Source: Miscanthus floridulus
Lineage: Eukaryota; Streptophyta; Magnoliopsida; Poales; Poaceae
NCBI RefSeq assembly: GCF_019320115.1
Contig: NC_089585.1
Location: forward strand, 145,407,769-145,471,768
DNA length: 64,000 nt
Direction: 5' to 3'
Below, piece after piece: positions 35,372 to 46,494 of the stretch (position 1 is its first letter; the number at the start of each line of letters is the position of its first letter). The notes beneath the pieces were generated by a model that was given only the letters and a program-made list of their open reading frames with translations, ran no database searches and was not told the DNA's origin. Made by a program: the position numbers and the translations under genes.

Positions 35372-35443
35372 CTTGAGTAGCGCATTGGTAAGGCACTTTG
35401 AGTTTCTCCCTGCGCTCCCGGGTTCGAACCCAATGGGAGCCAA
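35372..35443 (+). repeat. tRNA-like module 3
   Basis: Plus strand: GAGTAGCGCATTGGTAAGGC (A-box-like), then CCCGGGTTCGAACCCAATGG (B box GGTTCGAACCC), followed by a T-run that would terminate pol III. Spacing of about 32 bp between the boxes is tRNA-like, but the acceptor stem is not convincing. Confidence 0.6.
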
Positions 35444-35555
35444 TTTTTTTTGTTTTTCCCATATTTGTTGTGTTTATTATTTTTCTATGTCTCTATGTTT
35501 ATTTTTTTGCCAGATTTTTAATTAATTATTAATATATTATTGCTTAATGGTTTAC

Positions 35556-36532
35556 CTCATTGATTTTCAAACATCTTATTACATTTTTTAGATATTATTG
35601 TACTTATTTGTTGAATGACTAAAGGATAAAAGCTTTAAGGTACCTTGTGACTAAGTGAGAGTTGTTCATGCATGTACAAGATGTATAGTACCATTTTGTC
35701 GAAATCATTTGAAATTTTAATGGGATGTTTATGGAGCCAAACAATCATGATGTGTGCATCTGTGCAATTTTTTGACCAAGTTTACCTATTATTGTAATTT
35801 TTTGTTGGATTAGTTAAGGATAAATGTTAAAATACCCTAACCTAGCTAAAAAATTATAAAAACTTGCATGGACACCTCACTTTGGTGTATAACATTGACA
35901 AAAAAGTTTCAACTAATTCCGAGAAAGTGGTCATGCACATCCTCGCAAAGGCATACATGTCTAACATATAACCTAATAACTAAGCGAGAGTTGTTCATGA
36001 TTGTACAAGATGTATAGTACCACCTTGTCAAAATCATTTGAAAATTTTATGGGATGTTTATGGAACCAAACTATGATGTTGTGTGCATCTGTGCGATTTT
36101 CTGACCAAGTTTCCATATTATTGTAATTTTTTGTTAGATTAGTGAAGGAATAAATGTTAAAATACCCTAAGCTAGCTAAAAAGATCTAAAGCCTTGCATG
36201 GACACCTCACTTTGGTGTATAATGATGACAAAAAAGTTTTAGCTAATTCTAACAAAGTGGTCAGGATCATCCTGACAAAGTCATACATGTCTAACATATA
36301 TCCCTCTAACTAAGTGAGAGATGTTCATGCTTGTATGTGATGTATAGTACCACTTTGTCAAAATCCTTTGAAATTTTTATGTCATGATCATACACCAAAA
36401 TAAGGTGTCCATGCAAGTTTTTAGAATTTTCTACATAACTTAAGGTATTGTAGCTTTTATCCTTTAGTTATTCAACAAATAACTAAGATAATAACTAAAA
36501 AATGTAATAAGAAGTTTCAAAATAAATTGGGT
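35556..36532. repeat. Foldback element with internal 335-bp tandem repeats
   Basis: The arms at 35,556-35,645 and 36,440-36,532 are inverted copies (CTTATTACATTTTTTAG, TTATTTGTTGAAT(G/A)ACTAAAGG and ATAAAAGCT on opposite strands). The right arm continues with the complement of AACTTGCATGGACACCT. Between them lie two full units and one partial unit of about 335 bp, each starting ACTAAGYGAGAG.TGTTCATG and containing GATGTATAGTACCA, GGGATGTTTATGGA, AATGTTAAAATACCCTAA and CATGGACACCTCACTTTGGT. No coding region. Confidence 0.8.
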
Positions 36533-36639
36533 ACCATAGGGTCTTCCGGGAGGGAAAAAATGCCGCAAAAAAAATGCCGCCTAAAACTGATTACCGCTAA
36601 TTTAGCCATTACCCCCACTCCCTCCTCACCCCCGGCCAC

Positions 36640-36874
36640 TCGTCCTCTCCCCCCCCCCCCACATTTCTCCAACCCTAGCCGCCACCGCAGGAACACAACC
36701 GCCGTCGCCGAGGTGCTTCCTCGCCCGTGAGCTGTGTCATCGTGGACTAGGGGTCGCCCACACCAGGTTCGCTTCCCCGTTGACGACCACCGCCGACGAG
36801 CACCAGGTCCGCCCGCACCAGGTCCGCTTCCCCGTTGATGACCACCGCCGACGAGCACCTGGTATACATCTGCA
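36640..36874 (+). other. Leader of the TNPA-type gene with a 53-bp duplication
   Basis: CT-rich leader with a C-run (36,648-36,660) and a tandem duplication of CACCAGGTYCGCTTCCCCGT plus the following GA(C/T)GACCACCGCCGACGAGCAC (36,763-36,808 and 36,816-36,861). Probably the 5' UTR of the following gene. Confidence 0.6.
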
Positions 36875-39800
36875 ATGGTGGCAACCAGGGGTCAAGGTAG
36901 GAAGAGACCTGCACAACAAGATCAAGATAACCATTTGGCTATAGATTGAGTTAGGCGTATGTGATTTATTTTGCTTTTTGTCTTCCCAGATTTTCCTGTG
37001 CAATTAGTAATGCATTGTGAACCCAATTTGTCTTCCCAGATTTTCCTGTGCAGTTAGTAATTTAACTTTGAATGTGAACCTAGTTTGTCTCCACTCCATT
37101 TTAGTACAGTGATTTCTAATAACTATTCATAACGAATGTACTCACATCTTGAAAGGCATGAAGAATAGTCATAAGTGATAATGCTGTATAATTTCTCTCG
37201 CTCAAAAATTTGAATCATGTTCCTGTAGGTTCATCTCCTAGCTAGGGAGCCGTATATTTCTGGTTTCTTGAATCCTTGCACCTCTGCATTTGAAGCCTTT
37301 AGGAGGTGTTTTTGGTCCTATTTGCCTCCCCATTTTGGTTTCAGTAGTCTAAACTTTAGGAGCTGATCCTTAGAATTTGACCCAACAATCAACATATGTA
37401 TCTAGAATTTCTGCCTGTCTTATCTTGATCTGTCAGATTAAGATTTGCTTCATCTGTATATCTGAATCATTTTCAGCTATTTTTGTAGTTTTGAGTATTT
37501 GGTCATTTCTTGCTAGATCATGGTTAAGCACCCAGAAACTTTTCTTAGTTTTTAATCAACTATGTCAAAAGAATATTAGAATGGTTCTATTGCACAACTG
37601 ATACACTATTTCATCTTAAACTCATATAGCAAAGAAACTTCTCATTTGTAAAATACATGATCCCACCTAATGCCTTTCCTTCCACTTGGGGAATAAATCC
37701 TTTTTCAGAATCAGAAATGTAGCAGAGTGCATGCAAGTGTGTTGATTGGAAAATAGTAGTTCAGTACAAGCTATCTTCAAATTTTTCATAGATTTTAGAG
37801 TAATTGTGCTTCAGTACACAAATACCTGTACCTCTTAGTTCTTTCTAACCTAATACTTTTTGCCTATAACCTATCACCTCTTATCCCTTAGCTCTTCAGC
37901 AGGCACTACTAGCTCCTACCTCTTATCTATCTACCATTTAGTATTACTACCTCTTAGCTCTTAGTTCACTCCTTTTTATTTTCTAATAGACACAACTTGC
38001 TTGTTTTTGTAAGAATCTGAAAAAACTGATTATGAGAGATGCCGGGATGCATGCGTGGCGAACAATTTAAAGAAGATGCAAGATTTCGGCCTGAAAAATC
38101 TATCTTCTCAATTTAATAACTCTGTATCACTATCTGCATCAAAGAAGGGGGGAAAATCAGCAAACAAGAAAAGAAATAATGAAGATTTGGATTCATCGGA
38201 GTATCTCCTTGAAGATGATGATCAAGGAGATAGTGATGATGATGACACAGAATCTGTTGAGCAGCCACAGCCCCTGGCAACTAAGGTGCTTCTTCTATCT
38301 TCAAAGTACTGGATGGGGAATATTTGCATTGCATTTGAGTGTTTTTAATCTGTTCTTCAATATATGCCTTTGCTTTTAGATGCATCTTGTTTCTTGCATA
38401 CCTGTTCTTTAATATATGGTCTAGCTTACTGCTGCACATGACTTACTTGATTTTTTTATTCACAGTTTCTTACAGGGTATAGTCGGAAAGTCCTAGCTTC
38501 AAAGAAGAAGAAGATAGGCCCCACCATGGCGCCAGGAGTTAGGGCTAGTAAGAGAGTGAGGGCATCTCAAGGATCACAGGTTCAGCCTCCTGAATCCCAA
38601 ACAAAATCATCAAAAAGGCTTCTTGTTACGGCGAGAGATGGCCAGAATGTAGAGGATCCTACCAATGGTCATGATGAAACACCACCACAAAGGTCTTATA
38701 CAGATGCAGAGGAAGGCGATGGAGCTGGTGGTCAGGACAATACAGCTGTAGAGGAATTCAGTGGAGGTGGTGCTCAAGACAGTACAGGTGCTAATGAAGA
38801 CAATGCAGCTAGAGAGGAAGACACTGAAGGAAAGTTGATGTTTCTTTGTCATTCTATTATGCCATCTGGTTTGCTGATCTGCATGAAACTAAAGCATTTA
38901 AATCCAAATTGTATTTTGCAGCTCCTTCACAGCGAGCCCCAAGGAGACCTAGGCCACCCACCAAGGGAGCACAGCTAGACAGGATGACTAAAGCTATGGG
39001 AAGGAGAATGCCCATAGCTGTTGCTGAAGGGAAAAGAAGGCCTCATGAACCTGTTCAAGCAGCCAAGTTTGCATCTGAGGCTGGTGTCATCATTAGGGAT
39101 AAGGTCCCTGTCCTAACTCATTGGAAAGATTACAAGAGAGATGATCGCTATTACAAAGACTTTGTGGGAAAGCTCTCTGTAAGTGCATTATTGTTTCTAT
39201 GGTAAACTTGTATATCTGTTTAACCTGCATTGACTAACTAAATATGGAATTGTCATATGACTAGGGGCGCTTGGCCATTAACCCTGAAGACAAGCCAACA
39301 GAGGAAGCTTGCACTGATATGCTGCGCTCTAGGGTGCGGCAAATGCGTTATCGGCTGAAGAACAAATACTTCAATGGTAAACCTGCAAATGAGATTCCCA
39401 CAACTTCTCCAGTTGCATGCATGTCTGATGCAGAGTGGAGGGTACTGGCTGCAAAGTGGTGTAATCCAAAAAACATGGTACGGGTATCTTGTCATATATT
39501 CTTTCTCATTCAGTTTCCAAAGATCTTCTCATTTGGAACCTATGATCTCATCTGACATGTTCATTCTCTTGTAGGAATCATGTGAAAAGAACAAGCAGAA
39601 TCATAGTAAAGTCAAGTATCATCAGGCTACGGGTTCTCGCAGCTATGTGGCACACTTACATGCATATGTAAGTAAAGAGTACCTTATACATATTTGCACT
39701 AACCAACTTATTTTGCATTTTATCTGACAACTTTCCTGTAATTGATTATCTATGAAACAGAAAAAGAATAAAAACAATGCAGAACCAAGCACAGAACAAA

Positions 39801-41010
39801 ATGAAGAACTTGATTTGGTGGAGGCCTTCAAGACCTGCCATACCAGCTCCAAAAATGGTCTCAGTGAACCAGCAAGAGAAGCACTTGTAAGTCCCGACAT
39901 CTGTTTCGCTGTGCCATTTTGTTCATTAATTGGATAACATGTCCTATTTTAATCATTTTGTATTCTGTCTTTTGCTCAAAACTGGTCATAATCCAACATA
40001 GCTATATACTTGCTAAATAAGTTAAGTACTAACTGAAGGTTGTTCTTATTTCTGGGAACAATCTACATGCAGTCATAAATTCAGATTGCAGTCATTGATA
40101 TACTAGATTAAACTGCAATGTATCAAACAAGGAATGGCTGAATGGGTTATTATCTTGGATGGATATGAAAATGGAAGCAACCTAACTGCAGCCAAGTCTC
40201 TAAAGCCCATGCTTTTAGTTATTCTCATGTGCTTTATGTATGTGTATTATCGGCTAAACCAATCTGCTGAACAATCTGATAACTGTGCTCTATTAATACT
40301 TGATAGATGTTGACTGGAAATGAGATTGCATTTAACTGAGAACAATCTGAACTAATTGTGTCCACATGCTAGGTGATTTCTGATTGTTTCATTGTAGAGT
40401 AGCTGTGCTTTATGTCAGTAAGAACCAAACTACAGTTTACATAATGTTCCACATAACAAATCAGATAAATTGTACTACAGTCTGTCCATTTTGCTAGGTT
40501 TGCTTCTACCTCTCTCTAGTACACATCTTGCTATTTATATTTTTAAAAATACATCTTGTGTGATATTTGCACCTCAAATTAATGCAATAATGATCAACTA
40601 ATGATGGGCCATTGCTGTTTCAGTCAAATATGGAAGCTTTGAGGGCAGAACCTGTTGCTGAAGGTGAGACAGCAGTATCCATTGTGCAGGTTGTGTCCCA
40701 GGTGCTCTCCCAGAACAGCTCAAACCATTTCCTCAAGAGTGTTGGCATCAAACCAGTGGCATCCTCCAAATCATCATCATCAAATGAAAGCGAGCTTCGG
40801 GAAGAACTAGCAGCTGAAGCTAAGGCTGCTGTACAAGGTGAAATCGACGATCTTAAGAAGAGAAGTGAAGAAGCTGAGGAAAAGCTGGCGAGGACACAAA
40901 AGGAGATGGAGGAGTACAAGAAGCTGACAGAGATAAACACCAAGGCAATGGAGGAGAACAATGCGCTGCTCAAGCGTATCTTGGCCATCAACAATGGTTC
41001 TTCGACATGA
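36875..41010 (+). CDS. CACTA TNPA-type protein (Ptta/En/Spm transposase_24), 8 exons
   Basis: Exons inferred from consensus splice sites and phase: 36,875-36,896 (MVATRGQ), 38,014-38,285, 38,466-~38,834, 38,922-39,178, 39,265-39,477, 39,575-39,667, 39,761-39,886 and 40,624-41,010. Exon 2 starts with DYERCRDACVANNLKKMQDF. The conserved Ptta core spans exons 4-6 (ITHWKDYK-like LTHWKDYKRDDRYYKDFVGK, SRVRQMRYRLKNKYF, MSDAEWRVLAAKWCNP, GSRSYVAHLHAY). The last exon ends in a coiled coil (DDLKKRSEEAEEKLARTQKE). TNPA-like proteins bind subterminal motifs and assist TNP2. No in-frame stop was found, but the exon 3 donor looks mutated (GAAG|GAAAGTTG where GTAAGT is expected), so correct splicing is doubtful. 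Confidence 0.85.
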
Positions 41011-41282
41011 GCGCTGCGCGTAGCTGCTGGTTGATGAAGCAAGGGGTCCGTGCTGGTGATTTTGCTTATGCAATAACCTATGTTGCTGTTGCTTGCCCAC
41101 TTTTTAATAGTTGCTGTCATAACCTATGTGAACTGAGATGAAACTAGTACATGGAATATGATGTCTAGTGAGTTATATGTGAACCAAGTTTAGTATTGTT
41201 CATTAAGTTGATGGTACCTATGAATACTGGATCTGTTAAGTTGATGGTAATTGGAATACTGTGATCTGTTGTTCAGCATGTG

Positions 41283-41859
41283 CACCCGTGATGAATTTTG
41301 TTACCTTTTTGTGACGATTTTGTAGTCGATTCTGTGACTATTTTGTAATCTATTCAGTGACGAATTTGTAATCACTTCAGTGACGAAAATGAGAGCCAAT
41401 CACAGCAAGACACGTGGACTACTCACAGCATGCCCTGTGGCCCAATAAAAAGTCATCCACATCACTGGCCACGTAGTCAAACACGTCACCAGCCACGTGC
41501 CAAGCCACGTCACCTGAAATGTGGACGCGCCACGTGGACAGGACACGTCAGCTGCCAGCGTGGCAGACGCCGTCTGGCCACCTAACAGACGGCAAGTTAT
41601 GACGAAAAAGGGGCTACATCAATGACGAAAATGCATCGTCATAGAAAGAATACTCTTCTATGACGAGGGCCATTTCGTCATAGAAGGAACGCACATCTAT
41701 GACGAAAATATACGTTTCGTCACATTATCCAAAATATGACGCTCATTCAATGACGAAATCGATTTCGTCACAATTTCGTCATAAAATAATATATGTGACG
41801 ATTTTGGTGTCTTCAGTGACGAAAGGAAAGCGTCATTGATGAACACATCCCTAGTAGTG
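41283..41859 (+). repeat. CACTA right subterminal array and terminal repeat
   Basis: More than a dozen TGACGA(A)/(T)TCGTCA units in both orientations, dense in 41,283-41,390 and 41,600-41,845. Between them is a stretch with CACGTGG and CCACGTCA repeats (41,405-41,560). It ends with the inverted CACTA terminus. Confidence 0.9.
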
Positions 41860-41862
41860 TAT

Positions 41863-43320
41863 GCTGTAATGAAGTCTAGTGGCAGCACGGGGCCTGAAAT
41901 GTGTGGTAACGATCAACGGTCTGAAACTGTGGGTTTAGAAAAACTGTAGGCATCCTTTTGAGTTGGTCCTTCTATGAACAGCCATACCAAGAAAAAATAT
42001 ATTTTCTTTATGTCTGATCCCTTTACAATATGTTTTTGTGATGGCAATGTCATTATATCTTAGCAATTCTTTTCTGCATATGGTTTTTTTATTTTTATTA
42101 GTTCCTGCATTTCTTTGTGATGGACTTCAGGTTGATTTCTTTTTTGTTTTTGGATACAGCTTCAGTTTGAGTGATCCTTATCTATACAAGTTTAGTATTT
42201 CTTCCATCTTATATGCCCAGCCTGTAAAGAAAAAGTTCTATTTTTTTCCTAGCTGAAGTAGTTTATAGGCAATAGCTCTGACAGATTGCCATGGTGTTCC
42301 TATGAATATTTTCCCTACTTCTATACTTGCTGCTGAACCTCAAACTATGAACCTAACTGTAGTCTTCTCTACATGATTCGAATAGAAGAATGTAGTTCCA
42401 AAAAAAACATGTGCACATTGCACAAATTTTTTTTTGAAGATTCTACTTCCTGTACATTCATAGGTCCTTTCGACTACATATTGTTCCTTGCCTCAATAGT
42501 TTTTTTTCAAATTATAAATATATGTGATCCTCTTTACTCTGTTTCCAAATCAACAAGTTGTTGCCTAACTACAAGTATTGCAAGTTTAATATTCTTGAAT
42601 CAAAATGTAATATGAATCTAGAGCCATCCATTGTTCAGTAGAAATGTATGGACTGATACAAATGTATTTATGTGATCATTCTCGTGCCTTGATTTGTTAA
42701 TCCTCAGCCATTGTTGCTGGTTGAAGGCCTTGGGAAAATTGCCCAGACTGAATTTGCAGCTGCCATCATGAACTAGAAATTACATGTAGGTTTATGTGCA
42801 CTAGTTGTTTATCCAAGGCATTGTTAATAACTTCAGTGGATGCCCAGCACTTGTGACTTAGTGTAGGTGTATGTTGGTACACATGACATTATCCTAACTT
42901 GTTATATTGGATGGTTAGGACTATGTGCTGAAACTTATCAGGTTGGATGCCTAGGACTATGAGCTAGTAAGCCTTTTAGTGCAATGGTTGGACACTTGGA
43001 TGGAGGTAGAATGTATTGCGAGCGTTTTCTTTGGTTAGTCGTCGATCGATCCTGAATCTAAATCCGTCACACAGCAGTGAGCTGAGTATTCTGCTGTCAG
43101 TGTGGAAATGCCACTCTGACGCTTGGGTTCCATTCCATGTAGCTCCAGCCAGGCCACCGGTGTGAAATAAATTGGATATTTGATTGATGAAAACATAGCT
43201 TGTGTATGTTTGTTTTGAGATCGACGCTGCCATCTCCATGTTTGTACAGCATGACGATCGAAGCCATGCTTCACTCTGGACAGCATTTGCCTTCCTCTAA
43301 AATGTAGCAAAAAAAGATTT
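41863..43320. other. MULE-2 interior, right part
   Basis: AT-rich and without a supportable gene. Two imperfect copies of TTGGATGGTTAGGACTATG / TTGGATGCCTAGGACTATG occur at about 42,908 and 42,943. The small frames have no recognisable domain. Confidence 0.4.
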
Positions 43321-43321
43321 A

Positions 43322-43390
43322 GCATTGGGGTTCGAACTTAGGCCTTTGAGCTAAGTCGCGCGCGTCCTAACCAGCTAAACCGCAATGACG
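43322..43390 (-). repeat. tRNA-like module 4
   Basis: Minus strand: GCGGTTTAGCTGGTTAGGAC (A-box-like, including the TAGCTGGTTAG of many tRNA D arms), then CTAAGTTCGAACCCCAATGC (B-box-like). It lies in MULE-2, outside the CACTA. The acceptor stem does not close, so it is a tRNA relic or SINE head rather than a functional tRNA. Confidence 0.55.
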
Positions 43391-43725
43391 TTGTTGCATG
43401 TTCCTCGAAACAATTATACTTGTTTCATTTCAAACGCCAAGACCTATAGGGTAACAGTTTGGTGCGAATATCTATGGCACTGAGCTCGGCGGCAAGATCT
43501 ATGGCGTCAAGGCCTTGTCCACGTCGACGCCAGGTTACCGTCACGTCCGACGTCTCGCCAAGACCTCGATGCCATTGGCCATGGCGCCGAGACATATTTC
43601 CTCGACGCCAAAAGCCATGGCGCCGATATCAGGGTCCATAAACGAAAATCAAACCACAAGGGGTCTATTTATGAATATTTTTCAAAAAAAAGCCGAAAAA
43701 TAAAAAAAAAAATCGGTGCTTTCGC

Positions 43726-43916
43726 TTGAACTCTAGCCACCTCAATGTGATGTCCGACTCGTGAAGGCACATTTCACAAGAATGGTGGATAGGTCTAGGT
43801 CCCTTCCCAGCTTTTCTATGATATTTTTCATAGGCTTTCTCTTGTTTATGTATCATTTGGAGCCACTTCCATTGTATATATACTCCAAAATGCGCTTGTA
43901 TGCAATTTTATTCTCA
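43726..43916. other. Short interval between MULE-2 and the LINE
   Basis: No gene seen. The last bases, ATTCTCAAATAAGA (about 43,909-43,922), resemble ATTCCTCAAGAAAAG at the far end of the LINE (62,243-62,257) and could be its diverged target duplication. Confidence 0.35.
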
Positions 43917-44615
43917 AATAAGATTTTCTTTTTTAAAACGAACCGGTAGGAGAGCTGCCCGCTATATTAAAAAGAAAAGATCACCCAGACAAGCACTGTA
44001 CAACCCTAGCCAAATTGGTTCTATACATCCGCAACACGACAAACCGAGAACTCTACAGCTAGTTAAAAATGAGAGGGACACCTCCAAAAGGAGACAGATC
44101 AAAACTGGGGAAGTGGTTGTTTGATGAATGTAGAGAGGTGCTTCACTCCTACCAAGATCCACAGCCTCGCCTCGTCTTTGATTTTCTAAAGTACCACAAA
44201 ATTTGTGGACTCTGTACGCTCAAAAACTCTCGTATTTCTTTCTTTTAAGATTTCCCAACAAACTAGTATGATGAGCGATCGTAGGCCTTTCCTACTCATA
44301 CCCGGCGCATTTGACATCGCCCTCCACCACTTCTCAAGCGTCTCACTAGGTGGCCATGCACTCGCGTGTAAGTTGGAGTTTTGAGTCCAGGTGGCGATTT
44401 CCTTCCAGAGGCGCTTCATGAACCTATAATCCCTGAAAAGGTGCAGGCATGTCTCCACATGATGCCGACATAGTGTGCAGGTTCCTTGGTTTGGATACCT
44501 CCAAGCTTCTAATCTGTCGGCGGTCCAAACTCGGTTCTGAATCGCAAGCCAAATTAGAATTTACATTTCGGCGGTGCTCAAGGTTTCCAGATGAGTGCTT
44601 CAAAGTTGTTGTTTG
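43917..44615 (-). mobile_element. LINE piece 1: zf-RVT domain and 3' tail
   Basis: Minus strand: APPKCKFFIWLAIQNRVWTA, CTLCRHHVETCLHLFRDYRF and WWRAMSNAPGMSRKGLRSLI, the zinc-binding zf-RVT domain at the end of plant L1 ORF2. After the stop comes the standard 3' tail (TTTAATATAGCGGGCAGCTC) and an A-rich end at about 43,930. The 5 bp next to LTR A (GTTTG) are its target duplication. Confidence 0.9.
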
Positions 44616-46494
44616 TGAAAGCCCTAGTTTGGTTTTGGTGAAGATGAAACCCTAAGTGCTAACCTAGTTTATCAAAGCGATCATGAGATAGGTAGCACAT
44701 TCCAAGTGATGGAGCAATGGTGAAGATCATGATGATGGTGTAACCATGGTGATGATCAAGTGCTTAGGCTTGGAAAAGAAGAAAGAGAAAAACAAAAAGC
44801 TCAAGGCAAAGGTGAAACTTCATAGGAGCTTTTTGGTTTGGTGATCGAGACACTTAGCGAGTGTGATCACATTTAGGATCCATAGCCATACTATTAAGAG
44901 GGGTGAAACTCATATCGAAATGCGGTTATCAAAGTGTCACTAGACATTCTAACTCATTGCATATGCATTTAGGATCTAGTGGAGAGCTAACACCCTTGAA
45001 AATGTTTGTGAAAATATGCTAACACACGTGCACAAAGGTGATACACTTGGTGGTTAGCACATTTGAGCAAGGGTGGAGAAGTTGGTGAAGTGGAGGAGAT
45101 GTTTTTCACTGACCGAACTCTTGTTCCGAAGTGACCAGACTCGGAGGGGAGCGTCCGGCCATTTATAGCGGTGAAGGCTTGGTCTCTATGATCGACCAGA
45201 TGCTAAACAGTGAATGTGACTGGACATGCAGGGCTTGTGTCCGATCAGTGGTGATGTACGCTAACGTGTGCTTCATTGCTAGGCTAGAGAGGACCTGACA
45301 CTGAGGTGTGTCCGTTTGAGGCTCACCTGACACGTCCGATCTACGTTTGGGCGCTCTGGATGCTCTCTAGAAGTGACCTGACACGCGGGCGTTGAAGTGG
45401 TCGGTGCGTCCGATCGAGTGTTCAGGCGCATGGTGTTGTGCTGATCTAATGTGACGCTGCTGAGTCAGGTTATTCATGACCACGTCCGGTCGTGACTTAA
45501 AGTGCGCGGGAACGACTACTAGCCGTTGGCATCATGCGGCTAATGTTTAAAGCAGGGGACACGTGGCGCTCATCGGGCGAACAGACGTTGGAGGTGTGCG
45601 TCCAGTCATCTCTGACCGGCGCGTCCGATCGGCCCATATTGAGGTGCTCGTGGCGCCCAACGGCTCTATTTCGATGGAGCCTCTATAAAAGGTGTTTGGC
45701 CAGATCAAGCTCACTCTCTTGGCCATTTGCATGGACATAGCAACCTTGTGAGCTTAGCCAAAGCCCTCCCACTCATCTCCATCATTGATTCATCCTCTTT
45801 ATGAGATTGGGAGTGAATCCAAGTGCATTGCTTGAGTGATTGCATCTAGATGCACTTGGTGTTCGTGTTTTGCTATGGGTTTCGCTTGTTATTCTTGGTG
45901 GTTGCCGCCACCAGCTTGGTGCAGCGAGGATCATCGAGTGGAGGAAGGTGCTTGTCTCTGGCTCCGATCATGGTGATTGCGAGGGGTTCTTGACCTTTCC
46001 CCAGTGGAGAGCCAAAAGGTACTCTAGTGGATTGCTCATGGCTTGTGTGATCCTTATTTTGTGTTGGTTGTGCGACACCTGGTTGCGGGTTTGGTGTGTG
46101 ATGCCAATTAGTGCGTGAACCTCTAAGTGAATGAATCACCACAACAAGGACTAGCTTGCCGGCAAGCAAGTGAACCTCGGTAAAAAATCTTGTGTCATCA
46201 TTGTCTAAGGATTTCATTGGTTATCTTGTGATTGATTGTGATCATCTTGTGATTGGCTCACTCCTCGACATGTCGGTATAATCATCATCGCCATCTCTTA
46301 TATTACATTCTTAGTGTTGCTACGCTCTTTGGTGTAATTAGTTTTAGGAGCTAGCTTGTGTCAGGTCCAGTGGTTAGTGAGGCTCTTTAGTTAGGCTTTG
46401 AGAGCTCACTAACTTAGTATAGTGACTTAGCCAATTGTGTGCTTAGAGATCAGAGTCACTAGAATTGTGGTAGGTGGCTTGCATTTTTAGTAGG

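Larger units (their letters stand above)
28894..41859 (+). mobile_element. CACTA (En/Spm-type) transposon, 12,966 bp
   Basis: The ends are CACTACTAGAAATGTGTTCA and, inverted, CACTACTAGGGATGTGTTCA, continuing TCAATGACG on both sides (about 29 bp, two mismatches). The 3-bp duplication TAT is perfect (28,891-28,893 and 41,860-41,862). It encodes a TNP2-type transposase and a TNPA-type protein on the plus strand, with subterminal TGACGAAA-type motif arrays at both ends. It also carries cargo: tRNA-like modules, a foldback repeat and a minus-strand gene fragment. It is inserted inside MULE-2. Confidence 0.97.
27781..43716. mobile_element. MULE-2, non-autonomous, split by a CACTA element
   Basis: Inverted ends: CCGAATTCTTTATTTTTTTG...TTTTTTTTGAAA...CATAAAT/CACAAAT...CCCCTTG...GGACCCT...GGCGCC can be followed at 27,781-27,930 and, inverted, at 43,560-43,716. 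The 9-bp flanks TGCTTTTGC (27,772-27,780) and TGCTTTCGC (43,717-43,725) differ by one C/T change, as expected for a MULE duplication. Without the 12,966-bp CACTA insertion the element is about 3.0 kb and has no transposase, so it resembles a Pack-MULE or other deletion derivative. Confidence 0.75.

Noticed and set aside
29165..43390. Functional tRNA genes at the four A/B-box modules
   Set aside because: The B boxes are good but the acceptor stems and anticodon arms do not fold convincingly, and two modules are part of a duplicated transposon segment.
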